From contig NZAS01000171.1 of the NCBI GenBank assembly GCA_002686195.1, forward strand, positions 1 through 11,294: 11,294 nt of DNA, read 5' to 3'. The notes beneath the pieces are model-generated. The model was not told the DNA's origin and ran no database searches. It worked only from the letters and a program-made list of their open reading frames with translations. Position 1 is the stretch's first letter. Each line of letters opens with the position of its first letter. Source of the DNA: Candidatus Pacearchaeota archaeon (GTDB lineage: Archaea; Nanoarchaeota; Nanoarchaeia; Pacearchaeales; GW2011-AR1). Below, one piece after another: positions 1-4,784 of this stretch. A program made the position numbers and the translations under genes.

Positions 1-1
1 A

Positions 2-100
2 AAGGGCTACATCGATTCCTATAGAGCGAGCACGCACATGGTTGAATATTGGGGGCTTGATTCTCAAATAACTAATGTTATTCCGCAAAAAATCTCATAA
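2..100 (+). CDS. C-terminal end of an unknown protein (partial)
   Basis: An open frame enters from the left edge and stops at TAA 98-100. The visible end reads KGYIDSYRASTHMVEYWG, then a short tail ending QKIS. An in-frame ATG at 38 has no good ribosome binding site, so this is more likely the tail of a longer gene than a 20-residue gene. The start-associated element of the next gene lies inside its last codons, and the A-run plus TCTCA encodes the final KIS. The same overlap recurs at 9611. No family is recognised. Chance openness of a 32-codon frame is possible, hence moderate confidence. Confidence 0.45.
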   Translation, partial: KGYIDSYRASTHMVEYWGLDSQITNVIPQKIS

Positions 101-108
101 CATTATAT
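87..108 (+). promoter_or_regulatory. Start-associated promoter element, copy 1
   Basis: AAAAAATCTCA followed by T instead of the usual G, 4 bases, then TTATAT. The downstream Shine-Dalgarno is GAAGGGAGA before the ATG at 129. This copy overlaps the end of the preceding frame. Confidence 0.7.
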
Positions 109-128
109 GTATGTGAAGGGAGAAAGAT

Positions 129-443
129 ATGAATAACTTTCTCAATATCAATTGTGCTGGGTGTGCCTATGAGGACGGTAAGTTCTACACGTCTGCGGCG
201 ATGGCCACCCTGGATGATGGCACGACCGTTCAAGCGTGGAAAAAGACTAACAAGCTGTGGGACATGGAGGCTGCTGCCCTTATCAGTGAAATGGCCAACC
301 CTAACCCTAACTTCGTAGGAAAGTCCTGGCCGAGCGATGGGCTTATCCTGCCTGACCATGTGAAGTGCGGTGGGCAGTGGAAGCCCGAGGATGGAGGCAT
401 CCTTAAGGGCAAAGCCATTGAAGAAAGCTTCGTCGTAAGTTAG
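129..443 (+). CDS. Hypothetical protein, 104 aa, Cys-containing
   Basis: The ATG at 129 lies 7 bases behind AAGGGAG and directly downstream of promoter copy 1. The protein is soluble-looking, with an early C-x2-C pair (C9, C12) and a further Cys around residue 80 in HVKCGGQW. Three cysteines suggest possible metal or disulfide chemistry, but no domain is recognised. Tryptophans are frequent (QAWKKTNKLWD, KSWPSDG, GQWKPED). The gene is monocistronic: a new promoter copy follows 16 bases after the stop. Reality of the gene is well supported by the promoter, ribosome binding site and clean frame; the function is unknown. Confidence 0.8.
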   Translation: MNNFLNINCAGCAYEDGKFYTSAAMATLDDGTTVQAWKKTNKLWDMEAAALISEMANPNPNFVGKSWPSDGLILPDHVKCGGQWKPEDGGILKGKAIEESFVVS

Positions 444-459
444 AGCGCTGTTTGTTCCT

Positions 460-481
460 AAAAAATCTCAGGCAGTTATTA
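460..481 (+). promoter_or_regulatory. Start-associated promoter element, copy 2
   Basis: AAAAAATCTCAG, 4 bases, TTATTA. It is followed by CGAGGAGGT and a GTG start at 504. Confidence 0.8.
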
Positions 482-503
482 GACTGTAACCCGAGGAGGT
501 AAT

Positions 504-875
504 GTGGATTTCCTAAAGAAAAACCTGTGGCTTGTTGGATTGATTGCTGTCCTTTCAATCTGGGGCCTTTTTGCCAGCGGTCTTATTGATACTCCGCCAG
601 GGCTTCGGTTTGGGCTTATTGATAATGGGGTTGTTCTTCTGGGCATGTACCTGGGCGTGGACCTCGATGGTTGGTTAGCTGCTCGGCTGGGCCGCGAAGC
701 TAACCCTCTGATGGCCGCTGTTTGCGGGGCAACATGCTCCAACATGCTGTCTGATGGAGTTGCGGCCTATATGGACTCGGCTATGGCAGGCATGGAAATA
801 GGCATCATTCTGGGCTGTCTTATCCCCATTCTGCTAATCGGACTGTGTGAGAAGGTTCGTTCACTAAAGAAGTAA
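504..875 (+). CDS. Integral membrane protein, 123 aa
   Basis: The start is GTG 504. The overlapping ATG at 502 hits a stop after four codons, and GAGGAGG lies about 6 bases upstream. Hydrophobic segments at about residues 8-27, 36-53, 66-80 (weaker) and 93-115 predict three or four membrane spans, with a basic C-terminus (KVRSLKK) likely cytoplasmic. The motif SNMLSDG followed later by LGCLIP looks like a conserved helix-helix motif of a small phage membrane-protein family I cannot name. It probably acts in the host inner membrane. It has its own promoter and a GAAA-loop hairpin just after the stop, so it is probably transcribed alone. Confidence 0.85.
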   Translation: MDFLKKNLWLVGLIAVLSIWGLFASGLIDTPPGLRFGLIDNGVVLLGMYLGVDLDGWLAARLGREANPLMAAVCGATCSNMLSDGVAAYMDSAMAGMEIGIILGCLIPILLIGLCEKVRSLKK

Positions 876-879
876 GAGC

Positions 880-897
880 GGGGCGAGAAATCGCCCC
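880..897 (+). terminator. GC hairpin with GAAA tetraloop after the membrane gene
   Basis: GGGGCGA pairs with TCGCCCC (7 bp) around a GAAA loop, 5 bases after the stop. No true T-run follows (TGGTTCTTCC), so it may be a weak terminator or a 3'-end stabiliser rather than a standard intrinsic terminator. Confidence 0.5.
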
Positions 898-909
898 TGG
901 TTCTTCCCT

Positions 910-931
910 AAAAAATCTCAGCATCTTATTA
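910..931 (+). promoter_or_regulatory. Start-associated promoter element, copy 3
   Basis: AAAAAATCTCAG, CATC, TTATTA, then seven bases and TAAGGAGG. This is close to the consensus of the whole set. It serves the two-gene unit 952-1334. Confidence 0.85.
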
Positions 932-951
932 GATGACATAAGGAGGCTATC

Positions 952-1164
952 ATGGCCAAGACAGCACGAAAGAATCGCAAGCGTAACGCTCGGCGTAACG
1001 CTCGCAAACTCCGCGCCTCGATGCGCGGCGAAGGCGACCGCCCCAAGGTTCGCAACCTTGACATTTTGGGCCTCATTCTTCGGAATGGTTCGGGGTCTCA
1101 TGGTGATGAGCGGGCGAAGCGGAACAAGGACGCTTGCCGTGGAAGGGTCAAGGTGGAGGAGTGA
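952..1164 (+). CDS. Small very basic protein, 70 aa
   Basis: The ATG at 952 sits 6 bases behind TAAGGAGG. The N-terminal third is almost entirely Arg, Lys, Asn and Ala (ARKNRKRNARRNARKLRAS), with the repeated unit RNAR. Such a tail could bind nucleic acid, but this is inferred from charge only. The remainder is a mixed polar region with one short hydrophobic patch (LDILGLIL). The stop TGA at 1162-1164 shares its last base with the ATG of the next gene, so the two are translationally coupled. No family is recognised. Confidence 0.75.
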   Translation: MAKTARKNRKRNARRNARKLRASMRGEGDRPKVRNLDILGLILRNGSGSHGDERAKRNKDACRGRVKVEE

Positions 1165-1334
1165 TGAAATACCTACCAGTTGTCATCATTCTCATCCTGG
1201 GCTTTGGCTGGTATAAGTTGTGGGTTGAGCCTCGTACCGACTTCCTGTTGGAGGTTGTGGACTGTATGGGGCTTGATTCCTCAAAAGAGGCTTATGCAGA
1301 GTGCGCCAAGAAAATCACAGAGGGAATCGGATAA
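1164..1334 (+). CDS. Small membrane-anchored protein, 56 aa
   Basis: I chose ATG 1164 because it overlaps the upstream stop by one base and has GGTGGAGGAG just before it. An in-frame ATG at 1134 inside the upstream gene lacks a ribosome binding site. Residues 3-20 (YLPVVIILILGFGWYKLW) form one membrane span or an uncleaved signal anchor. The remaining ~35 residues are polar with two cysteines (DCMG, ECAK). A typical small phage membrane protein. No lipobox is seen, and the role is unknown. Confidence 0.8.
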   Translation: MKYLPVVIILILGFGWYKLWVEPRTDFLLEVVDCMGLDSSKEAYAECAKKITEGIG

Positions 1335-1339
1335 TCCCC

Positions 1340-1361
1340 AAAAAATCTCAGTTTATTATTC
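1340..1361 (+). promoter_or_regulatory. Start-associated promoter element, copy 4
   Basis: AAAAAATCTCAG, 4 bases, TTATTC, begins 5 bases after the previous stop. ACAGGAGG follows, then a TTG start at 1382. Confidence 0.75.
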
Positions 1362-1381
1362 GTCAACACAGGAGGTATCTT

Positions 1382-1585
1382 TTGAAGAACTCGAAACGTA
1401 TCCCGTGCCGCTTCTGCGGTTGGTCTACCCCTGCTTTCCGCACGACAAAGGGCGGAAAGACCACAGGTCCAAATGCTGCGTTCCAGCGGCTGCGGGACCA
1501 TGTGTGGATTCATCATGACGAAGAGCATGAGGTTGTAATGGCCTTCTGCGCAACGGCAGATGACCGTGGGGAGGTGAGCGGCTAA
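1382..1585 (+). CDS. Small C2H2-type zinc-finger protein, 67 aa
   Basis: The start is TTG 1382, the only initiator placed correctly behind ACAGGAGG. Extending the frame further upstream would overlap the previous gene and the promoter. Residues 9-12 read CRFC, and residues 34-45 read FQRLRDHVWIHH, giving C-x2-C then H-x3-H/H with the hydrophobic spacing of a classical zinc finger. The linker between the pairs (27 residues) is longer than usual and rich in Lys, Thr and Gly. By family analogy it may bind DNA, RNA or protein; the target is unknown. It is monocistronic, with a long 3' hairpin following. Confidence 0.75.
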   Translation: MKNSKRIPCRFCGWSTPAFRTTKGGKTTGPNAAFQRLRDHVWIHHDEEHEVVMAFCATADDRGEVSG

Positions 1586-1604
1586 ACAAGCGGCCACGCC
1601 TGTG

Positions 1605-1658
1605 AGGGCGATAGGTGAGGCATCCCTTGATTGGGTCGTGCCATCCATCTATCGCCCT
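1605..1658 (+). other. Extended 3'-UTR hairpin
   Basis: AGGGCGATAG (1605-1614) pairs perfectly with CTATCGCCCT (1649-1658). Inside, GGCA/TGCC and CCC/GGG continue the stem to a TTGATT loop. There is no T-run behind it, so it is more likely an RNA 3'-end or stability element than an intrinsic terminator. Confidence 0.6.
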
Positions 1659-1680
1659 TTGGTAGTCAGGAAACTTCCCC

Positions 1681-1702
1681 AAAAAATCCCAGCTTATTAT
1701 AT
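1681..1702 (+). promoter_or_regulatory. Start-associated promoter element, copy 5 (CCCAG variant)
   Basis: AAAAAATCCCAG, 4 bases, TTATAT. The Shine-Dalgarno is displaced by an inserted leader hairpin, giving an unusually long leader before ATG 1749. Confidence 0.75.
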
Positions 1703-1713
1703 AGAAGTGTGAG

Positions 1714-1727
1714 GGGCAATCAAGCCC
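1714..1727 (+). promoter_or_regulatory. 5' leader hairpin GGGC-AATCAA-GCCC
   Basis: A 4-bp hairpin near the predicted 5' end of the transcript, between promoter and GATAGGAGG. A nearly identical hairpin sits in the same place at 7451-7464, which argues for function such as 5'-end protection or translational control. Confidence 0.55.
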
Positions 1728-1748
1728 AACCGATAGGAGGCTCACAAT

Positions 1749-2174
1749 ATGGATAGTCTTTCTCCAGCACAGCGTATTCTCGTCGCCCGCGCCACAGCAG
1801 CGGCAGCAAAGGGTGACAAGCTCTCCGCTGGCCTGCACAATGTTCCGGCGTTTACCGTCACCGTGGATGGTGGCGAGCTTTCCGTCTCCGAGGACGAAAC
1901 CTACACGCCAACCGTGTCGGTGCCGCTTCTCGCTACGCTGACCATCGCCCTGCATCGGGCTGGCTTTCAGCGGGACGGCATCGCGGCCCTTATCTTGGAT
2001 GCTGCGACCATTGCCATCGGTAACGATGACAAGGTGGGCGACGAGTTGGAAACGACCATCGCCTATGTCGCCACCGAGGTGAAAGCCTTGCAGGCTCGAC
2101 TCGCCGCCGGCCTTCCAAAGAAGGTTCGCAAAGGCAAGGTGCGGGTCAACCGCGCCGAGCTTTCCGGCGAGTAG
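1749..2174 (+). CDS. Hypothetical Ala-rich protein, 141 aa
   Basis: The ATG at 1749 is 8 bases behind GATAGGAGG. The protein looks soluble and mostly helical. The N-terminus (LSPAQRILVARATAAAAKG) and the segment from about residue 57 to 117 could form helices. The C-terminus is basic (KKVRKGKVRVNR). No cysteines, signal peptide or membrane span are seen. The codons are GC-rich compared with its neighbours, which suggests a different source for this module. A strong 11-bp hairpin follows the stop. No family is recognised; a helical adaptor or nucleic-acid-associated role would be speculation. Confidence 0.8.
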   Translation: MDSLSPAQRILVARATAAAAKGDKLSAGLHNVPAFTVTVDGGELSVSEDETYTPTVSVPLLATLTIALHRAGFQRDGIAALILDAATIAIGNDDKVGDELETTIAYVATEVKALQARLAAGLPKKVRKGKVRVNRAELSGE

Positions 2175-2180
2175 GCTGGT

Positions 2181-2211
2181 GGGCGGCGGCTGGACAGCAC
2201 AGCCGCCGCCC
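2181..2211 (+). terminator. 11-bp GC hairpin after the 141-aa gene
   Basis: GGGCGGCGGCT pairs with AGCCGCCGCCC around a 9-base loop, 6 bases after the stop. There is no T-run, so termination strength is uncertain. Confidence 0.5.
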
Positions 2212-2216
2212 TTGCT

Positions 2217-2234
2217 GGTAACTATTTAGTTACC
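2217..2234 (+). other. Palindrome abutting promoter copy 6
   Basis: GGTAACTA-TT-TAGTTACC is a perfect 8+8 inverted repeat whose last base touches the A-run of the promoter. It occupies the usual -35 to -45 region, so it could be a regulator site or a terminator-type hairpin for the upstream transcript. Confidence 0.5.
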
Positions 2235-2256
2235 AAAAAATCTCAGGTGATTATAC
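2235..2256 (+). promoter_or_regulatory. Start-associated promoter element, copy 6
   Basis: AAAAAATCTCAG, GTGA, TTATAC, then TAAGGAGG. The whole block from CAG to the ATG nearly matches copy 13, suggesting recent duplication. Confidence 0.8.
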
Positions 2257-2276
2257 ATGTGTGTAAGGAGGATAGA

Positions 2277-2351
2277 ATGTTTCAGTTTCTCGTAGGCTTT
2301 GCAGCCGCCATTTACATCTTTGATAAGTGTTTTCCGAGCGAAAACACTTAG
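2277..2351 (+). CDS. 24-aa hydrophobic peptide
   Basis: The ATG at 2277 is placed exactly as in other genes behind AAGGAGGATAGA. The product starts MFQFLVGFAAAIYIF and ends DKCFPSENT, which is one possible membrane-inserting helix and a short polar tail. Too short for family assignment. The consensus promoter and ribosome binding site make translation likely. Its transcript would continue directly into the structured RNA at 2358-2621, so the peptide could be the lead ORF of that RNA. Confidence 0.6.
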   Translation: MFQFLVGFAAAIYIFDKCFPSENT

Positions 2352-2357
2352 GGAAAG

Positions 2358-2429
2358 CCGCTGGGCATAGGCAGCGGGATATAAGCAACGAGGCGTCTAT
2401 CCACGCCTACATCCGGGTTTGATTGCCGG
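2358..2429 (+). ncRNA. Three-hairpin 5' domain of structured RNA A
   Basis: Three consecutive stems are visible: CCGCTG/CAGCGG (2358-2377), AGGCGT/ACGCCT (2391-2408, loop CTATCC) and CCGG/CCGG (2413-2429). The 6-base loop CTATCC is perfectly complementary to GGATAG at 2555-2560 in the downstream domain, implying a long-range pseudoknot. I see no convincing ORF here. The 5' end is not defined; this may be processed from the transcript of the 24-aa gene. Confidence 0.5.
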
Positions 2430-2459
2430 GGAGCCTGTGCTGGGACCAGAATTGACTGG

Positions 2460-2621
2460 GGGCGAGTAGCTCACTGGAAGAGCGCCTGTAGTGGGAAGCT
2501 TGAGGGGTTGATCACCCGAGAGCAAGCCCACCGCTCTCAAGGTTGATCGCCTTGGGATAGAACGTACAGGAGGGTCCACTGGACAGCATATGCTATGAAG
2601 GTTCGAATCCTTCCTCGCCCA
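2460..2621 (+). ncRNA. Structured RNA A: tRNA-like RNA with an expanded centre
   Basis: The ends are tRNA-like. GGGCGAG (2460-2466) pairs perfectly with CTCGCCC (2614-2620), a D-arm GCTC/GAGC follows TA, and a T-arm GAAGG-TTCGAAT-CCTTC sits against the acceptor with discriminator A 2621. The middle is not tRNA. Stem CCTGTA/TACAGG (2485-2490/2565-2570) encloses about 74 bases containing GTGG..GCTTG/CAAGC..CCAC, a GGG-stem with loop TTGATCA and a CAAGG/CCTTG stem with loop TTGATCG. GTCC/GGAC and a palindrome AGCATATGCT then replace the variable loop. No anticodon loop can be assigned and CCA is not encoded. It is too short for a group I intron. Possible roles are a tRNA mimic, a decoy or a scaffold RNA; all are inference. 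Confidence 0.6.
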
Positions 2622-2652
2622 GCACCCCTTTTGAAGCCAGGTAGTTTTCAGT

Positions 2653-2674
2653 AAAAAATCTCAGCGTCTTATTC
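2653..2674 (+). promoter_or_regulatory. Start-associated promoter element, copy 7
   Basis: AAAAAATCTCAG, CGTC, TTATTC, then CAAAGGAGG and GTG 2698. It lies about 30 bases after the acceptor stem of RNA A. Confidence 0.8.
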
Positions 2675-2697
2675 AATAGTGTCCAAAGGAGGGCAAC

Positions 2698-3078
2698 GTG
2701 AACGAAATGAACGATACAGTAGGAGCACCTATTTTCAACATTCCGCAGGATGGTGGTGCGGCGGCTATTCCGGCAGAGGACGAGTGCGAACTCGCACTTG
2801 CGGCGAGGCTTTTTGTCCTGTTGGCGCAGGGTGCTTCAGAGAATCGCCCCATTGTTGTTGCCAAGATCGAAGAAGGAGTGCTGGAGATTGTTACTCTCTT
2901 TGTCGATGGAATGGCGAAGGTTGCTTCCTTTGAGATTCAACCTGGACCCATGAAGGAGATCGAGCGGGAGATTGTTGGGGTTATTATCTCAATCGTTCAA
3001 TCTGCCAACGCTGTGACTGATATGAACATCAATCAGGTACTTTGCGGATTTGGTTCACCCTCGCTCCTTATGGAGTAG
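2698..3078 (+). CDS. Hypothetical acidic protein, 126 aa
   Basis: GTG 2698 is 5 bases behind AAAGGAGG; a second Met at codon 4 is a weaker alternative. The protein looks soluble and acidic. It has a helical N-terminal half (ELALAARLFVLLAQGA) and strand-like segments (ENRPIVVAKIEEGVLEIV, MAKVASFEIQPG), giving an alpha/beta appearance. There is a single Cys near the C-terminus and no catalytic motif. It is the only gene directly behind promoter copy 7. Unknown function. Confidence 0.8.
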   Translation: MNEMNDTVGAPIFNIPQDGGAAAIPAEDECELALAARLFVLLAQGASENRPIVVAKIEEGVLEIVTLFVDGMAKVASFEIQPGPMKEIEREIVGVIISIVQSANAVTDMNINQVLCGFGSPSLLME

Positions 3079-3093
3079 AGGATGAACTTCCGC

Positions 3094-3115
3094 AAAAAAT
3101 CTCAGAATGTTATCA
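3094..3115 (+). promoter_or_regulatory. Start-associated promoter element, copy 8
   Basis: AAAAAATCTCAG, AATG, TTATCA, then TAAGGAG. It drives the two-gene unit 3136-3650. Confidence 0.8.
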
Positions 3116-3135
3116 AACGGTGTAAGGAGAATGGA

Positions 3136-3264
3136 ATGAAAAAAGGAGGGATTCTATCAATCATGGTCGCGGTGGGCCTGATGTTGGGCGCTGTTTATCT
3201 GGTCGGTTGGGGTAATGTTGCCATCGCCGTCCTCGCCGTACTTGCAATCAAGCAACTTATGTAA
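3136..3264 (+). CDS. Small membrane protein, 42 aa
   Basis: ATG 3136 is 6 bases behind AAGGAG. An ATG at 3131 is only one base away from it and stops after two codons. After a basic start (MKKGG), almost the whole chain is hydrophobic: about residues 6-24 (ILSIMVAVGLMLGAVYLVG) and 26-38 (NVAIAVLAVLAI), ending KQLM. One long or two short membrane spans fit, with no soluble domain. Eight bases separate its stop from the next gene, so the pair is probably co-translated. Confidence 0.75.
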   Translation: MKKGGILSIMVAVGLMLGAVYLVGWGNVAIAVLAVLAIKQLM

Positions 3265-3272
3265 GGAAGTGT

Positions 3273-3650
3273 ATGAGTAAGAAAAACGACTGGAAGGGAA
3301 CAGAGCCTGTGGCAAAGACTGCGGAGCAGCACAAACGTGATGCAGAATACGAAGCTATGTCGCCGGAGGAAAAGAGGACGGCCCATAGAAAGCGGCTTGT
3401 TAGTTGGCTTGAAATGTTCCAAGGCGAAGAACCGATCATGTATATGAACGGAAAGCCGCAAGAGCATCATCCTATGAGCAAAGAGGCGGCAGACCTGCAC
3501 TTGGCGCTGTTTGATGGTGAGATTGAACCAACCCCAGAGGTAAAGCTGGAACTGGCGCAGCTTGAGGCTATGCGGTTTCCAAACTCAAAAAGGATGCAGG
3601 CCAAAATGTGGAAGGCCATGAAAGAAGCGGAAGACGAAGGCGAAGAATAG
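3273..3650 (+). CDS. Hypothetical charged helical protein, 125 aa
   Basis: The ATG at 3273 follows TAAGGAAG with no promoter copy of its own, so it is the second gene of the unit. The chain is highly charged (Lys, Glu, Asp), probably mostly helical, with a central HRKRLVSWLEMFQGEEP. The C-terminal half (PEVKLELAQLEAMRFPNSKRMQAKMWKAMKEAEDEGEE) suggests a long helix. It lacks cysteines. The preceding membrane peptide is a possible partner by operon position only. Unknown family. Confidence 0.8.
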   Translation: MSKKNDWKGTEPVAKTAEQHKRDAEYEAMSPEEKRTAHRKRLVSWLEMFQGEEPIMYMNGKPQEHHPMSKEAADLHLALFDGEIEPTPEVKLELAQLEAMRFPNSKRMQAKMWKAMKEAEDEGEE

Positions 3651-3652
3651 AC

Positions 3653-3674
3653 AAAAAATCTCAGCGTCTTATTA
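3653..3674 (+). promoter_or_regulatory. Start-associated promoter element, copy 9, in front of an RNA
   Basis: AAAAAATCTCAG, CGTC, TTATTA, then TAAGGAGG. No gene follows; the frames behind it stop within 11 codons. Instead the predicted transcript is structured RNA B. Confidence 0.85.
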
Positions 3675-3680
3675 GATGGT

Positions 3681-3847
3681 GTAAGGAGGCAGCCGACCGA
3701 GTGGGTTCGATTCCCATGCCGAACAAGGTAGCATAGAGGATGCATCGACTGGCAGCGGAAAACCTGTGAATCTGAGGGTTCCCCTAAGAACCCAACGGCT
3801 AAGGGCAGACTGGAAAGGGGCGGTTAGGGCCGCCCCTTCCTCTTTTT
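3681..3847 (+). ncRNA. Structured RNA B with T-arm-like hairpin and kissing loops
   Basis: The predicted transcript starts near 3681. AAGGAGG (3683-3689) can pair with CCTCTTT (3839-3845, one G-U), tying the 5' end to the 3' end. A T-arm-like hairpin follows: GTGGG-TTCGATT-CCCAT (3701-3717), clamped by GGC/GCC. Then come GCAT/ATGC (3731-3743), a GGGTTC/GAACCC hairpin (3776-3793) with loop CCCTAA, and the terminator hairpin with loop TTAGGG. The two 6-base loops are exact complements. No ORF of credible length is present. It ends in a T-rich tract. Alternative readings are a tRNA remnant or an attachment site. Function is unknown, but promoter, terminator and fold make a discrete RNA gene likely. 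Confidence 0.7.
3815..3847 (+). terminator. Intrinsic terminator of RNA B
   Basis: AAGGGGCGG pairs with CCGCCCCTT (9 bp) around loop TTAGGG, followed by CCTCTTTTT. The loop also matches the upstream hairpin loop, so this stem probably serves both folding and termination. Confidence 0.75.
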
Positions 3848-3853
3848 CTCTCC

Positions 3854-3869
3854 GGCAAAGTTTTTGCCC
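3854..3869 (-). repeat. GGGCAAAAACTT repeat, copy 1
   Basis: On - it reads GGGCAAAAACTTTGCC, identical over 16 bases to the copy at 8622 on +. GGCAAA/TTTGCC is self-complementary. It abuts promoter copy 10. Confidence 0.6.
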
Positions 3870-3870
3870 A

Positions 3871-3892
3871 AAAAAATCTCAGCATCTTATAA
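3871..3892 (+). promoter_or_regulatory. Start-associated promoter element, copy 10
   Basis: AAAAAATCTCAG preceded by one extra A, CATC, TTATAA, then TAAGGAG. Bases from TCTTATAA through TAAGGAG are identical to copy 14. Confidence 0.85.
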
Positions 3893-3914
3893 CGTAGTGT
3901 AAGGAGAAAGCACA

Positions 3915-4586
3915 ATGAGTTTTATCAATGACCTTGAACTTGAAGCCTCTTGCCGCATCGCGGAAGCAGGTGGTATGCTGGCCGGAAACGGCGCGGGTTT
4001 CCGCTACGTTTCCTATTGGCTCGGCGGCCTTCATCACTTGCTGCCCCCGGCTCGCGATGGTGTAGCCCGCAGCGGCAAGGTGGACCGCTTGGGCCGACCG
4101 CTCCAGCAGGGAAGGGGGCAGGGCATGATGGACGAGATTATTCCCGTCGTTATTCCTGCGCTGGCAGGGCACCCCTTTCCGGCTATCGTGGAAATGGTGC
4201 CTGTTGCCCTCAAGGGCAGCAAGGGCAAGGGTTACGGCAACCGTGACCTGACCCTGTACCACGAGATTCCATTCGCCATGGCCGCCGATGGTATCCCCTT
4301 CTGGGTTATCCTGCTGCGAGGCACCGCTGACGCTATGGAAATGCGGAGGATTGATGCTTCTGGCGTTATTCTGGCGCAGCAAGCCGATGGTCTGCCCGCC
4401 GATACCGTCAAGATTCGGGATGACAAGCGGAAGTATGAGAAGGCCGATGGAACCATCAAGGTCTACGATTACACCCGCCTCCGTATCGAGTGGGCGCGAG
4501 TCGCAAAGCATCGCCCGGACCTGTTCCTCGATGCCGACTGGCGGGAGTTTGACCCTACGCTGCCGCTGCCGATTCACTACCTATAA
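3915..4586 (+). CDS. Hypothetical protein, 223 aa
   Basis: The ATG at 3915 follows TAAGGAGAAAGCACA behind promoter copy 10. The protein is a mixed alpha/beta soluble chain. A His/Pro segment (GLHHLLPPARDG) lies near residues 38-49, a glycine/lysine stretch (KGSKGKGYGNRD) near 99-110, and a C-terminal acidic segment (DLFLDADWREFD) follows. No signal peptide, membrane span, P-loop or zinc ligand cluster is seen. GC-rich codons resemble the 141-aa gene more than the A/T-richer small genes. A strong terminator follows 7 bases after the stop, so it is a single-gene unit. I do not recognise it. Confidence 0.85.
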   Translation: MSFINDLELEASCRIAEAGGMLAGNGAGFRYVSYWLGGLHHLLPPARDGVARSGKVDRLGRPLQQGRGQGMMDEIIPVVIPALAGHPFPAIVEMVPVALKGSKGKGYGNRDLTLYHEIPFAMAADGIPFWVILLRGTADAMEMRRIDASGVILAQQADGLPADTVKIRDDKRKYEKADGTIKVYDYTRLRIEWARVAKHRPDLFLDADWREFDPTLPLPIHYL

Positions 4587-4593
4587 CCTGCAA

Positions 4594-4623
4594 CCCCCCG
4601 TCCACACGGACGGGGGGTTTTTT
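4594..4623 (+). terminator. Strong intrinsic terminator
   Basis: CCCCCCGTCC pairs with GGACGGGGGG (10 bp) around ACAC, followed directly by TTTTTT. The clearest textbook terminator in the window. Confidence 0.95.
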
Positions 4624-4628
4624 GCGCC

Positions 4629-4670
4629 TAAAAGGATATAAAATATGCTGAGATTTTTTATATCCTTTTA
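4629..4670 (+). repeat. 15-bp inverted repeat enclosing a reverse promoter copy
   Basis: TAAAAGGATATAAAA (4629-4643) and TTTTATATCCTTTTA (4656-4670) are perfect complements. The central 12 bases hold the core of the - strand promoter element. The arrangement matches that at 7827-7868. Confidence 0.8.
4638..4659 (-). promoter_or_regulatory. Start-associated element on the - strand, copy 24
   Basis: On - it reads AAAAAATCTCAG, CATA, TTTTAT. No ribosome binding site or ORF follows; it points into the terminator at 4594-4623 and the 3' end of the 223-aa gene. It may be an antisense promoter or a factor-binding decoy. Confidence 0.6.
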
Positions 4671-4712
4671 TATGTGTATGTATTTGCATATGCGTATCAA
4701 CTTAATAACACC

Positions 4713-4728
4713 GGGCAAAAACTTGACA
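4713..4728 (+). repeat. GGGCAAAAACTT repeat, copy 2
   Basis: GGGCAAAAACTTGACA, identical over 16 bases to the copy at 8269. It includes TTGACA, but no TATAAT-like hexamer lies 16-18 bases downstream. It lies 15 bases upstream of promoter copy 11. Confidence 0.6.
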
Positions 4729-4743
4729 CGAAGGCTTCTCAAC

Positions 4744-4765
4744 AAAAAATCTCAGCCTCTTATTA
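4744..4765 (+). promoter_or_regulatory. Start-associated promoter element, copy 11
   Basis: AAAAAATCTCAG, CCTC, TTATTA, then TAAGGAG and ATG 4785. Confidence 0.85.
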
Positions 4766-4784
4766 TAAGGTGTAAGGAGACAGC

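Noticed and set aside
1425..1955. 176-codon open frame on the - strand
   Set aside because: Crosses two + genes, a promoter copy and a hairpin; no ribosome binding site. Shadow frame.
2485..2570. Group I intron interrupting a tRNA
   Set aside because: The insert is only about 74 bases and lacks recognisable P3-P7 core sequences; the variable region is also abnormal, which an intron would not explain.
3688..3720. tRNA gene or phage attachment site at the T-arm-like hairpin
   Set aside because: No matching acceptor 5' strand, D-arm or anticodon arm is found near it in normal or permuted order, and no integrase gene is in the window.
3879..4577. 232-codon open frame on the - strand
   Set aside because: Lies exactly opposite the 223-aa + gene that has promoter, SD and terminator; no SD on -. 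A shadow frame of GC-rich coding sequence.
4723..4750. Sigma-70 promoter using TTGACA at 4723
   Set aside because: No -10-like hexamer at 16-18 bases; the nearest TTATTA is over 30 bases away.
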